Source: Bacteroidetes bacterium HGW-Bacteroidetes-1 (GTDB taxonomy: Bacteria; Bacteroidota; Bacteroidia; Bacteroidales; F082). From it: 55,757 nt of DNA. Location of the stretch: contig PHDU01000020.1 in NCBI GenBank assembly GCA_002842755.1, positions 1 to 55,757 of the forward strand, in the 5' to 3' direction. The notes beneath the pieces were generated by a model. That model had not been told where the DNA came from. It worked only from the letters and a program-made list of their open reading frames with translations, and did no database searches. The first letter of the stretch is position 1. Each line of letters starts with the position of its first letter. A program made the position numbers and the translations under genes. Positions 1 to 8,181 of this stretch are shown here, piece by piece.

Positions 1-33
1 AACTCCATACAAAACAGATGGAGCTCCATAATT

Positions 34-243
34 TTACGCTTTTTGATCAATAAAATAGTAAGTTTTCCTACGTGTGCAATAGCCAATATTGTTACCTGCT
101 TCCCTTAGAAGAGCCAGATACTTTTCAATAGTAGGCATTGAAACGCATAGCTTGTCAGCTAACTGACTTGCGCTTCCACTATTCTGCTTCTCAATCAAAG
201 TAAGCAGTAGTTCAAGTTTTTGTTTTTTATCTAAAAAGTTCAT
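34..243 (-). CDS. small helix-turn-helix protein (HTH_11-like)
   Basis: Encodes about 69 residues, nearly all one winged-helix type helix-turn-helix. The stretch ASQLADKLCVSMPTIEKYLA reads as helix-turn-recognition helix, followed by RYC/YCTRRKTYYF-like residues typical of the wing in small Bacteroidota HTH proteins. It probably binds DNA; the target is unknown. The frame stays open upstream to an ATG at 510 (158 aa), but the extra 89 residues include a low-complexity Lys/Gln/Asn stretch and match nothing I recognise, so I chose the internal ATG at 243, just before the domain. The longer form cannot be excluded. No Shine-Dalgarno site helps decide. It stands alone, followed only by the window edge. 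Confidence 0.55.
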   Translation of the reverse strand: MNFLDKKQKLELLLTLIEKQNSGSASQLADKLCVSMPTIEKYLALLREAGNNIGYCTRRKTYYFIDQKA

Positions 244-510
244 TGTCAATTGTTTTTGTTGGTTATTAACTTGTTTGTTATGTTGTTTTATAGTTGATTT
301 TCCTCCGTGTCCTGAGCTGAAGCTGGTGTGTTTTACTTCCAAACACATAAGAATTGCTATAGCTTGCCATTGATTTTGGACGTATGGAAACATCATTGTT
401 TCGCGACCTGGTGTTGCCACCTCCCAAAATACTTTGGTTCGTCCAACTGCTTTTGACCGTTTTGTTGAAACCTGCAATGCTATTCCCCTTGGTGTTTCCG
501 TAGGTGACAT

Positions 511-1173
511 AATGGCTTTTGGTTTTAGTAATTACAAATTGTTTAAACCCTTATAATAATTTGATTGACAATTATATATGCTTCTTCTTACTAAATGTAG
601 CTCTGGGAATTTGGTTGTTATTCTCTAAAATATTCATATTCTAACTGGGTCTATTGGTTTTTTCTGAACTTAAGTTTATAAGTCAAGGAAAAATTCAAAT
701 AATTGGTGAAGGTTTTTTCCTGGGCTTGTTTGTTGTTTTTTATCCTAAACCACAATATTGTGACTAAGCAGAGGTAATAATTTCTTCTTTTACGTTGATT
801 GATGTTTTTTTCTTCAGAACCTGGTTTTCGGTGTTTTCAGTCTTTGTTTGTTTTACTTGCTAACCAATTTGCTTTTGGTCAATTGAATTGCCAGTTTTTA
901 CCTTTTGTAACCATTAGTACCAAAAAACATCAAAAACGCATCAAAAAAAATAGACTTTTTTTTAGTTTTTTTTGAAAGCATTTTGTAAATAATTGACATT
1001 AAATATCTTAATATTTCACAAAATTCCGAAATTAAGTTTTTTTGAACTTTTTTCTGCAATGCTTTACTACATTATTGCAAATGCAAAAGAAAAAGTTTTT
1101 AGGGAACAAGACAGAGGAAAGTTGAATAGACGTTTTTCAGTGGAGCCCTATTCAATAATTATTGCTTATAAAT
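511..1173. other. AT-rich gap without a supported gene
   Basis: I see no convincing coding sequence on either strand. The only open frame reaching in from the right (from 993, plus) begins with TTG and has no recognisable domain. Poly-A and poly-T runs cluster around 945-975. No tRNA-like fold or inverted repeat stood out. Confidence 0.5.
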
Positions 1174-1310
1174 CTATAAGCTCAATTGACCGAGCTTTTC
1201 TTTAAATGCTTTAATTGTTGGATTAACCAAAAAAACATTAACTGGTTTACGATAATAAAGGTTGTTTTCAATTACAAAAAGTGCCTCTCCTCCTCCGGTT
1301 ATATTGAGCA
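1174..1310 (-). pseudogene. possible 3' fragment of a protein gene
   Basis: The minus frame reads a plausible protein C-terminus (IENNLYYRKPVNVFLVNPT then a basic helix ending GQLSL) before a TAG stop. Upstream the frame runs into the RNA-like stretch that begins near 1314, where it loses protein character. I do not recognise the family. It could be the tail of a gene cut by an insertion, or a chance frame. The last codons contain an inverted repeat, AAGCTC/GAGCTT. Confidence 0.22.
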
Positions 1311-1313
1311 TGA

Positions 1314-1590
1314 GTGTGAAGCACCGATGAAATAGCTGCGGCAACAGCCAAATGTATGTAAATGCCTTCAATTTGTTCGAATGAATCGCTGCTTTACTTC
1401 CCCTTCAGGAAAAACACTTGCTGTGGCAGCAGCGAAAGTGAGGGCGTGTGAACCATGAAAATATGTTACCGCATACGTGAAATGTTTCATAGCTAAGGGA
1501 AATGGGTGGACTAACGCACCACTATTGAGCTGAATCTAAAAGTGTACAGATGATGCGAAATCAACGGGTCAAAAGAATTATCCTTGAAAA
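1314..1590 (+). ncRNA. candidate structured RNA, possibly degenerate group II intron 5' part
   Basis: This stretch has no good open frame but is rich in small stems and purine-rich linkers. Visible pairings are GCTG/CAGC hairpins at 1335-1348 and 1430-1443 (the two 14-mers agree at 12 positions and differ only in the loop), ATGAAA/TTTCAT at 1455-1460 and 1485-1490 enclosing TATG/CATA, and GGTG/CACC at 1505-1508 and 1517-1520. It starts with GTGTG, which fits the group II intron 5' consensus GUGYG, and the texture resembles intron domain I. No reverse transcriptase or domain V hairpin follows before the next gene at 1822, so if it is an intron it is a dead 5' fragment. A different ncRNA is equally possible. 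Confidence 0.3.
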
Positions 1591-1647
1591 TTAATATTTA
1601 TACCATCACAATCTATTGAAAATCAGGCAAAGTTTTGTGTTTTTTCG

Positions 1648-1655
1648 TATCTTTG
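1648..1655 (+). promoter_or_regulatory. -7 element (TATCTTTG) for the cold-shock gene
   Basis: Matches the Bacteroidota -7 consensus TAnnTTTG exactly. A TTTG lies at 1634 but its 10-nt spacing is short for a -33 box. If used, the transcript would carry a leader of about 160 nt before the ATG at 1822. Cold-shock genes in other bacteria often have long regulatory leaders. Confidence 0.5.
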
Positions 1656-1821
1656 CAGCCAAATCGGAAAAAACTCGGGTGCTTGTCATTTGGTTTTTTA
1701 TACTGAATTTGAATTGGTTAGTTGCTTATAATCAGAGTTATATATATTTTTTTATAGAATAATTTGTGATTTTTTAACCCATTAAATAGAAATTATTATT
1801 CATTAATACAGCATTTTTTTC

Positions 1822-2274
1822 ATGGCTAAATCGCAGGAAACGTTCAACAAAAAAGAGGTAAGGACAAAAAAAGAGAAAAAGAGAAAAGATAAAGAGAAGA
1901 AACGGTTGGACAGAAAAGAGAATGATAAGTCTGCAAGTTTCGATGACATGATTGCCTATGTTGATGAAAACGGAATGATTAGTTCGACGCCTCCCGACCC
2001 AAGTAAGAGGAAAACAATCGAACTCGAAAACATTTCAATCAGCGTGCCTACAAAAGAGTCGCTTCCGCAATTGGACCCGGTAAGAAAAGGAATAGTAACA
2101 TTTTTTAATGAATCAAAAGGTTTCGGTTTTATCAAAGATTCTGATACTGAAGATAGCGTTTTCGTTCATGTGAGTAACCTTCTCGAAGAAATCAAAGAAG
2201 GAAATATTGTTAGCTTTGAAGTAGAACGTGGGCCAAAAGGTCCAACAGCAACGCAGGTAAAAGTTGTAAGATAA
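1822..2274 (+). CDS. cold-shock domain protein with lysine-rich N-terminus
   Basis: A 150-residue protein. The C-terminal part (about 86-150) is a cold-shock domain: RNP1-like KGFGFI at 99-104 and RNP2-like VFVHVS at 113-118, which bind single-stranded RNA or DNA. Residues 1-37 are almost all Lys, Arg and Glu, a basic extension common in Bacteroidota homologues and absent from the short E. coli CspA type. The middle (38-80) looks disordered. The expected role is RNA chaperone, with the basic tail adding nucleic-acid affinity. The gene is monocistronic, behind a -7 element at 1648 and a long leader, and converges with the HD gene. Confidence 0.85.
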   Translation: MAKSQETFNKKEVRTKKEKKRKDKEKKRLDRKENDKSASFDDMIAYVDENGMISSTPPDPSKRKTIELENISISVPTKESLPQLDPVRKGIVTFFNESKGFGFIKDSDTEDSVFVHVSNLLEEIKEGNIVSFEVERGPKGPTATQVKVVR

Positions 2275-2306
2275 CTCTGAGGCATGCAACTGTTATCCAA
2301 ACCAAC

Positions 2307-3560
2307 CTAATCCTTTAGGTTTACTGCCGATTTTGGGTAACAGATAAAATATTTAACAACAGGATGTGAAAGCACTGAAACGTTCAATTGGTCAGAAGCT
2401 ACTGAAATGTCTTCGGTTGAACCGTCTTTGTAAAGTATATTAATCTGTGAATGAAGGGGGTGATACGCGTGATTGGTTGTAACCTCTTCAATAAAAAGCA
2501 GCTCGCATTCATGCTGGTTGAGCGAAAACTTGTTGCAGATTTTATCCTTAATTTCAATGATATAACCGGCAGGAAAAGGATGATCTGAAATCTCAACTTT
2601 GAATAAATTTCGGTTGACGATGCTTTTGCTTAAAAAGGAAAGAACTTTATCAGTATGGTTTTGCCACAGCTTCAATGCTGTAAAAACATCAAAATCATCC
2701 AATTGGACAAACATTTCAAGAGGCAAAATATCATTTTCGAAATCTTGTGACGATGGATTGTTTTTCAGAAAGTAGCTCAAGGCTGGTGTTGCAGGAAGAT
2801 CGGTATCAGCCATACTCAATTGTTTGGATCTTCTCAGCACATTCATCAGCATATATTCTGCCGAAAGTACAGTCTTGTGCAAATAAACCTGCCAGTACAT
2901 AAGCCTTCGCGCAACAAGAAATTTCTCCACCGAATAAATGCCCTTGGCTTCAATTACCAGGTCATCGTCAGCAATATCCAACATGGTTATAAGTCGGTCA
3001 GCATTGATGGTGCCTTCTGAAACACCAGTAAAAAAACTATCACGTTTGAGGTAATCAATGCGATCCATATCGAGTTGACTTGAAACCAGTTTGCATAAAA
3101 ACTTATGAGGATAGCTGCCTTCAAAAATACGTATTGCCATATCAAGTTTTCCTTCAAACTGGCAATTCAATTGCTTCATAATTCGCAACGACATTTGCTC
3201 GTGGGTCATGTTTTTGACAATGGTTTTTTCCAGCGTGTGCGAATAAGGGCCATGGCCTATATCATGCAAAAGTATGGCCAGAGAAGCCGCCTGTGCTTCT
3301 TCATTTGATATTAAATGCCCCTTGGATCGCAAAATGGCAACAGCCTGATTCATGATATGCATTGCGCCAAGGCTATGATGAAAGCGCGTGTGCAACGCCC
3401 CCGGGTAAACAAGATGTGTTAGTCCCAGTTGTTTAATACGCCTCAGTCTCTGAAAAAACGGGTGCTCAATGATCTTGAAATGTAAATTATCAGGAATTAA
3501 AATGAAACCATAAACCGGATCGTTGAAGATTTTCTTTTTGCTTGGTGTGTTGTTGGCCAT
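2307..3560 (-). CDS. HD-domain phosphohydrolase (SAMHD1/YdhJ-like)
   Basis: A 417-residue metal-dependent phosphohydrolase of the HD superfamily. After the start comes the usual entry motif (DPVYGFI, then HPFFQRLRRIKQLG), then metal ligands: RFHHSLG with His61/62, LLHDIGHGP with the paired His99-Asp100, and DMDRIDYLKRD. This is the layout of bacterial dGTPase/SAMHD1-like proteins, so a nucleotide substrate is likely but unproven. The open frame begins at 3635, but that codon lies inside a TAnnTTTG promoter element at 3633-3640, so translation should begin at the ATG at 3560. It is divergent from porX, next to which this family is commonly found in Bacteroidota. Confidence 0.85.
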   Translation of the reverse strand: MANNTPSKKKIFNDPVYGFILIPDNLHFKIIEHPFFQRLRRIKQLGLTHLVYPGALHTRFHHSLGAMHIMNQAVAILRSKGHLISNEEAQAASLAILLHDIGHGPYSHTLEKTIVKNMTHEQMSLRIMKQLNCQFEGKLDMAIRIFEGSYPHKFLCKLVSSQLDMDRIDYLKRDSFFTGVSEGTINADRLITMLDIADDDLVIEAKGIYSVEKFLVARRLMYWQVYLHKTVLSAEYMLMNVLRRSKQLSMADTDLPATPALSYFLKNNPSSQDFENDILPLEMFVQLDDFDVFTALKLWQNHTDKVLSFLSKSIVNRNLFKVEISDHPFPAGYIIEIKDKICNKFSLNQHECELLFIEEVTTNHAYHPLHSQINILYKDGSTEDISVASDQLNVSVLSHPVVKYFICYPKSAVNLKD

Positions 3561-3632
3561 AAAAAACGTTAATTTTGTAACAATGGCGCAGTATTTGAAA
3601 CAATATTTCAGACAAAATGCCATTATATAGTA

Positions 3633-3640
3633 CAAAAGTA
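3633..3640 (-). promoter_or_regulatory. -7 element (TACTTTTG) for the HD gene
   Basis: Perfect TAnnTTTG on the minus strand, about 75 nt upstream of the chosen ATG at 3560. No well-spaced -33 TTTG is visible. It excludes the upstream start at 3635. Confidence 0.5.
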
Positions 3641-3693
3641 ATACATATCAATGGTTCTTCTCTACCCTTTTTAACAATCTGAAAATTAAATAT

Positions 3694-5250
3694 ATGGAAA
3701 AAATCAGAATTCTTTGGGCTGATGACGAAATTGATATGCTAAGGCCCCATATCATTTTTCTTGAACACAAAGGCTATGAAGTTGAAACAACCAACAATGG
3801 TGATGAAGCCCTTGACCTGATCAGAGAAAAACCATTCGACATCATATTCTTGGATGAAAATATGCCAGGACTTTCGGGCATCGAGACTTTGGAACAGATA
3901 AAAAAAGAATATCCAAATCTTCCTGTTGTGATGATTACCAAGAGTGAGGAGGAGTCAATTATGGAAGATGCTATCGGTAGTAAAATTGCTGATTACCTCA
4001 TCAAGCCTGTGAAACCAAACCAAATTCTTTTGTCGCTCAAACGCAATCTTGAAAACAGGAAACTTGTGAGCGAAAAAACAACCATGAGTTACCAACAGGA
4101 ATTTCGTCAGATTGGATTGGATTTGTCAAATCAACTCAACTTCAATGAATGGTCCGATGTATATAAGAAGCTCGTAAGATGGGAACTTGATCTCGAGCAA
4201 TCGAAAGACGATGGTATTATGCAAGTGTTGCATATGCAACAGGATGAAGCAAACAATTTGTTTTCCCGCTTCATTGAAAGAAATTATGTTGATTGGTTAA
4301 ACAGCCGTTCGAAGGAAAAACCTGTCCTTTCGCATACACTGTTCAAAGAAAAAATCCTACCGCGTATTGATAGTTCTGACAAGCCCCTCTTTGTGGTTTT
4401 AATCGACAATCTGCGTTACGATCAGTGGAAATCAATTCAACCGTTGATAGATGAATTTTTTCGCATCGAAAGCGATGAGCTTTACTACAGTATTTTACCT
4501 ACAACAACACAATATGCCCGTAATGCTTTGTTTGCAGGACTAATGCCTGATGAGATAAGGAAAAAATACCCACATTATTGGACGGATGAGGAAGATGAAG
4601 GAACCAAAAACCAGTTTGAATCAGAACTTTTGGGCGAGCAGTTAAGAAGGAATGGTAAGGATATACGTTATTCTTACAATAAAATTCTTAACCTGAACGC
4701 AGGGAAAAAAATGGCCGAATCTATGTCTAATCTCATGGTGAATAAACTCAATGTAATTGTTTACAATTTTGTTGACATGCTTTCACACGTGCGCACCGAA
4801 ATGGAAATGATTCGCGAACTAGCTGAAGATGAGCCTGCATATCGTTCGTTAATGCTTTCATGGTTCCGACATTCATCTCTTTTTGATATCATCAGGTTTA
4901 TTGCCAGCAAAAAGTGCGATATGATTATTACAACCGACCATGGTTCGGTGTACGTTAAGAATCCGGTAAAGATTTTGGGAGACAGAACTGTAAACACCAA
5001 TCTGCGGTATAAGTATGGAAAAAGCTTGAAATACAATGCAAAGGAAATGTTTGAAGTGCGCGACCCTGAAGATATATTTCTGCCACGCATTAACGTCAGC
5101 ACTGCCTATGTTTTTGCGCGTGCCAACGATTTCTTTGCCTATCCGAACAATTATAATTATTACGTCAATTATTATAAAAATACTTTTCAGCATGGAGGCA
5201 TCTCAATGCAGGAAATTATGGTGCCATTCATTTATCTGAAAGCAAAATGA
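3694..5250 (+). CDS. porX: PorX: response regulator with PglZ phosphodiesterase domain
   Basis: A 518-residue two-domain regulator. Residues 1-120 are a receiver: acidic pair D10/D11, phospho-acceptor D54 in IIFLDENMPG, T82 and K104. A helical linker (about 125-210) leads to a PglZ domain of the alkaline phosphatase superfamily. Expected metal and catalytic residues are visible: VLIDNLRYD, PTTTQYARN, TTDHGSVY and the late QHGG. In Porphyromonas gingivalis PorX, with kinase PorY and sigma factor SigP, controls T9SS genes, and its PglZ domain is reported to hydrolyse oligonucleotides. No porY is present here, but a T9SS substrate is (22745-25120). The stop overlaps the tsaE start by 4 nt, so the two are co-translated. 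Confidence 0.92.
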   Translation: MEKIRILWADDEIDMLRPHIIFLEHKGYEVETTNNGDEALDLIREKPFDIIFLDENMPGLSGIETLEQIKKEYPNLPVVMITKSEEESIMEDAIGSKIADYLIKPVKPNQILLSLKRNLENRKLVSEKTTMSYQQEFRQIGLDLSNQLNFNEWSDVYKKLVRWELDLEQSKDDGIMQVLHMQQDEANNLFSRFIERNYVDWLNSRSKEKPVLSHTLFKEKILPRIDSSDKPLFVVLIDNLRYDQWKSIQPLIDEFFRIESDELYYSILPTTTQYARNALFAGLMPDEIRKKYPHYWTDEEDEGTKNQFESELLGEQLRRNGKDIRYSYNKILNLNAGKKMAESMSNLMVNKLNVIVYNFVDMLSHVRTEMEMIRELAEDEPAYRSLMLSWFRHSSLFDIIRFIASKKCDMIITTDHGSVYVKNPVKILGDRTVNTNLRYKYGKSLKYNAKEMFEVRDPEDIFLPRINVSTAYVFARANDFFAYPNNYNYYVNYYKNTFQHGGISMQEIMVPFIYLKAK

Positions 5251-5678
5251 TCATGAAATTTGAAGTTGACCATCTGGATCAACTTGATGATGTAGCGAAA
5301 ACATTGGTAGCACTTCAGGGAGTTGCCAATGTATTTGCATTTTATGGACCTATGGGAGCGGGAAAAACCACACTAATTAAATATCTTTGCCGTCGTTTAG
5401 GCGTTGAAGAAGAAGTGAGCAGCCCCACATTTTCAATTGTAAATGAGTATGTTACTGTAGATAATGAGGTAGTTTATCATTTTGATTTTTACCGGATCAA
5501 TAAAATTGAGGAAGCGTATGATATTGGTTATGAAAACTACTTCTTTAGCCCATATCTGTGCCTTGTTGAGTGGCCGGAAAAGGTTGAGCAACTTTTACCC
5601 AAAGCATTCGTAAAAGTAAGTATTGTTATGGCGTCAGACTCTGAAACGCGTTGGATTGAAATTGAAACTGTACCATAA
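5247..5678 (+). CDS. tsaE: tRNA t6A biosynthesis ATPase TsaE
   Basis: A 143-residue P-loop ATPase that works with TsaB, TsaC and TsaD to make t6A at position 37 of ANN-decoding tRNAs. It has a Walker A, GPMGAGKTT (34-42), the family signature SSPTFSIVNEY (58-68), HFDFYRI and LVEWPEK. The length is normal. The first ATG overlaps the porX stop (ATGA); a second in-frame ATG lies two codons later at 5253. It sits between porX and an ald-like gene in one tight plus-strand unit, a grouping commonly seen in this phylum. Confidence 0.93.
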   Translation: MIMKFEVDHLDQLDDVAKTLVALQGVANVFAFYGPMGAGKTTLIKYLCRRLGVEEEVSSPTFSIVNEYVTVDNEVVYHFDFYRINKIEEAYDIGYENYFFSPYLCLVEWPEKVEQLLPKAFVKVSIVMASDSETRWIEIETVP

Positions 5679-5688
5679 AACTGCTTAA

Positions 5689-6912
5689 ATGATGAGTGAA
5701 GGCAACCAATACATTCGTTTTTCGACTTCTTCAGGACTGCTTCCTCAGGAGGAAATGCTTGATACAGCGCTTAAATCAAGTAAGTTAACTGTTGGGATAC
5801 CCAGAGAATTGTCTGCCAACGAAAACCGTGTTGGACTCATTCCTGAGGCAGTTCGCTTGCTCACCGACAACGGACATAGAATTATTATTGAGAAAAACGC
5901 TGGCGAAAAGGCGCATTTTACGGATCACGAATATGCTGAATCAGGAGCGGAGCTGGTGTCGGATCGGGCACAGGTATTTGGCGCTGATATTATCCTGAAG
6001 ATCGCACCACCCATAGGAGAAGAGATGGATTTGATAGAGAAACGCAAGTGCATTATTTCGGCTTTGCAATTGCCAACCCGGACAAAAGAATATTTTCAGC
6101 AGTTAATGTCGAAAAAAGTCAATGCAATAGCGTTTGAGCACATACAGGATAAAACCGGGGCGCTACCTCTGTTGAGGTCGATGAGCGAAATAATTGGAAA
6201 CGCTTCCATGCTTATTGCTGCTGAGTATCTCTGCCATCCGCAATATGGAAAAGGAATTATGCTGGGTGGTTTTCCCGGTGTTGCCCCTGTAGAGGTTGTT
6301 ATCATTGGGGCGGGTACTGTTGCTGAATATGCTTCAAGGGTAGCCATCGGAATGGGAGCTTTTGTTAAAGTTTTTGACAATTCAATGTATAAGCTCCGGT
6401 CGTTGCAAAACAATGTAGGCAGCCGTATTTTTACATCTATTCTTCACCCGCATCTCATTGCTAAAGCCCTCGAAACTGCAGATGTGGTAATTGCCGCCAA
6501 ACATTCGCCTGCTGGAGTTTCTCCGTGCATCATTCCGGCTTCAGTTGTTGGAAGGATGAAGGCCGGCTCTGTCATTATTGATGTGAGTATTGATCAGGGT
6601 GGATGCTTTGAAACTTCCCGTCCGACAACACATCAGAATCCTGTTTATCAGGTGGATGGCGTTACCCATTATTGTGTCCCAAACATTGCCTCAAAAGTGC
6701 CCCGAACTGCTTCTGCTACTTTCAGCAATTTCTTTGCTCCTTTGCTGATTGAAATTGCCGAAAATGGAGGTGTTGATAATACGTTGAAAATTAATCGGTC
6801 TTTTGGGAAAGGGGCTTATATTTTTAATGGTACTCTCACCAATCAACAGATCAGTAAGTTATATGATATTCCTTTCCAACATCTCGATTTATTATTGGCT
6901 GCTTTTTATTAG
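5689..6912 (+). CDS. alanine dehydrogenase-like protein lacking catalytic Lys and His
   Basis: A 407-residue member of the alanine dehydrogenase / transhydrogenase alpha (AlaDH_PNT) fold. The N-terminal half carries ENRV (R47, equivalent to substrate Arg15); the C-terminal half has a Rossmann motif IIGAGTVAEYA (205-215), the ribose-binding Asp (D230) and IDQGG (301-305). Against bacterial Ald, however, the catalytic Lys75 aligns with Ala106 (ILKIAPP against LLKVKEP) and His96 aligns with Gln127 (ALQL against FLHL). Both residues are needed for alanine oxidation in known enzymes, so this is probably not a working alanine dehydrogenase despite likely being annotated as one. It also has about 30 extra N-terminal residues. 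It lies 10 nt after tsaE in the porX unit. It may be another NAD(H)-binding enzyme or a sensor. Confidence 0.8.
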   Translation: MMSEGNQYIRFSTSSGLLPQEEMLDTALKSSKLTVGIPRELSANENRVGLIPEAVRLLTDNGHRIIIEKNAGEKAHFTDHEYAESGAELVSDRAQVFGADIILKIAPPIGEEMDLIEKRKCIISALQLPTRTKEYFQQLMSKKVNAIAFEHIQDKTGALPLLRSMSEIIGNASMLIAAEYLCHPQYGKGIMLGGFPGVAPVEVVIIGAGTVAEYASRVAIGMGAFVKVFDNSMYKLRSLQNNVGSRIFTSILHPHLIAKALETADVVIAAKHSPAGVSPCIIPASVVGRMKAGSVIIDVSIDQGGCFETSRPTTHQNPVYQVDGVTHYCVPNIASKVPRTASATFSNFFAPLLIEIAENGGVDNTLKINRSFGKGAYIFNGTLTNQQISKLYDIPFQHLDLLLAAFY

Positions 6913-7073
6913 ATCTGTTTATCAATCTGTCATTCTTACAGAGTCTTCTGACCGGTTTCGCTGGTGATACTTTCACTTTTCAAATGCAATTCAACCTTCA
7001 AAGTACAATTGCGTTTTTTTAACTTCATTTTTTAGTAACCAAAATTTTTAAAAGATAATCTCGTCAGAACCTT

Positions 7074-7081
7074 TATTTTTG
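7074..7081 (+). promoter_or_regulatory. -7 element (TATTTTTG) for aroBA
   Basis: TAnnTTTG match 17 nt before the aroB ATG. No clear -33 TTTG lies at the right distance. Confidence 0.4.
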
Positions 7082-7098
7082 CGGTTTAAATAATCCTT

Positions 7099-8181
7099 AT
7101 GGAACAAATCAAAAATGTCCTCTTTGGCCAGAATGCAATAGAAAAACTCAATGAAAAGTTGCATTCCTTCAAAGCTGATAACAAGAAGGTATTTCTGCTT
7201 TGCGACACCAATTCAGCGCATTTTTGCAAACCTGTTCTGAATCAATTGAGTATTATTAGTCAGCTATCTTACGAAACCATTGTTATTCCCTTTGGAGAAG
7301 AAAATAAGAATATTGACACAGTGCGCATAATTTGGGATGCCCTTACACGAAATGGAGCAGGAAGAGATGCTGTTCTTTTCAATTTGGGTGGAGGAATGGT
7401 GACGGATATTGGTGGTTTTACAGCTTCCTGTTTTAAAAGGGGAATATCAACAATGCATATTCCAACAACACTTCTTGGAATGGTTGATGCTGCCATAGGA
7501 GGTAAAACGGGCATCGACTATGGGTTTTTAAAAAACCATATTGGCACTTTTTATGCGCCTGAAAATGTTTTTATATGGTCTGAATTTTTGTCCACATTGC
7601 CCAAACGTGAATTGATGGCAGGCTATGGCGAAGTTTTGAAGTATGGTTTCATCTCTGATCATGCATTGCCTGATTTTGATCCACTCCAACAAAAGGATCA
7701 TAATGATTGGCTTGAAATAATCAGAATATGTGCCGAAGCAAAGCAGCGGATTACCCTTGCAGATCCTACAGAAAACGGACAGAGGAAAATACTGAATTTT
7801 GGTCATACCATTGGGCACTCCTTTGAATCGTTTGCACTCGAAAATGGGAGTGATTTATTGCATGGAGAAGCTGTTGCTTGTGGAATGATTAGTGAATTAT
7901 GGCTCTCGAATCAATTGCTTGGTTTGCCTGAGGTAGTACTGCAAAAATATCTTCAGGTGTTCAAAAAGCATTTTCTTCCATTTCGATTCACTTTTTCTTC
8001 AATGGACGATCTCATGGTAAGAATGCAGCATGACAAAAAAAATGCTGGCAATGAAATGCGATTTGTTTTAATTAAAAATCAAGGTGAGCCAGTTTATGAT
8101 GTGGCTGTTAGTAAGAATTTAGTGAAGCAGAGTCTGGAATTTTATATGGAAGCAACTGATTTTGAAATCCAATTAACATGA
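7099..8181 (+). CDS. aroB: 3-dehydroquinate synthase
   Basis: A 360-residue enzyme that converts DAHP to 3-dehydroquinate, step two of the shikimate pathway, using NAD+ and a divalent metal. NAD-binding and active-site motifs are in the expected order: FGEENKN, GGGMVTDIGGF, PTTLLGMVDAAIGGKTGID, YGEVLKYG, then the metal-binding NFGHTIGHSFE and LLHGEAV. Length and order fit a complete enzyme. It overlaps aroA by 4 nt (ATGA), so the two are translationally coupled. It has its own promoter after a 186-nt gap from the ald-like gene. Confidence 0.95.
   Translation: MEQIKNVLFGQNAIEKLNEKLHSFKADNKKVFLLCDTNSAHFCKPVLNQLSIISQLSYETIVIPFGEENKNIDTVRIIWDALTRNGAGRDAVLFNLGGGMVTDIGGFTASCFKRGISTMHIPTTLLGMVDAAIGGKTGIDYGFLKNHIGTFYAPENVFIWSEFLSTLPKRELMAGYGEVLKYGFISDHALPDFDPLQQKDHNDWLEIIRICAEAKQRITLADPTENGQRKILNFGHTIGHSFESFALENGSDLLHGEAVACGMISELWLSNQLLGLPEVVLQKYLQVFKKHFLPFRFTFSSMDDLMVRMQHDKKNAGNEMRFVLIKNQGEPVYDVAVSKNLVKQSLEFYMEATDFEIQLT

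Noticed and set aside
244-510. Upstream extension of the small HTH protein
   Set aside because: Low-complexity and unrecognised; kept as an alternative only.
993-1205. Plus-strand frame of 70 codons
   Set aside because: Starts with TTG, has no domain or ribosome site, and overlaps a better minus-strand fragment.
3561-3635. Longer N-terminus of the HD protein
   Set aside because: Its start codon lies inside a promoter element and the added residues are not part of the family.
3694-5250. PglZ domain as a sign of BREX or Pgl phage defence
   Set aside because: The receiver-PglZ architecture is PorX, and no BrxC, methyltransferase or other defence genes are near.
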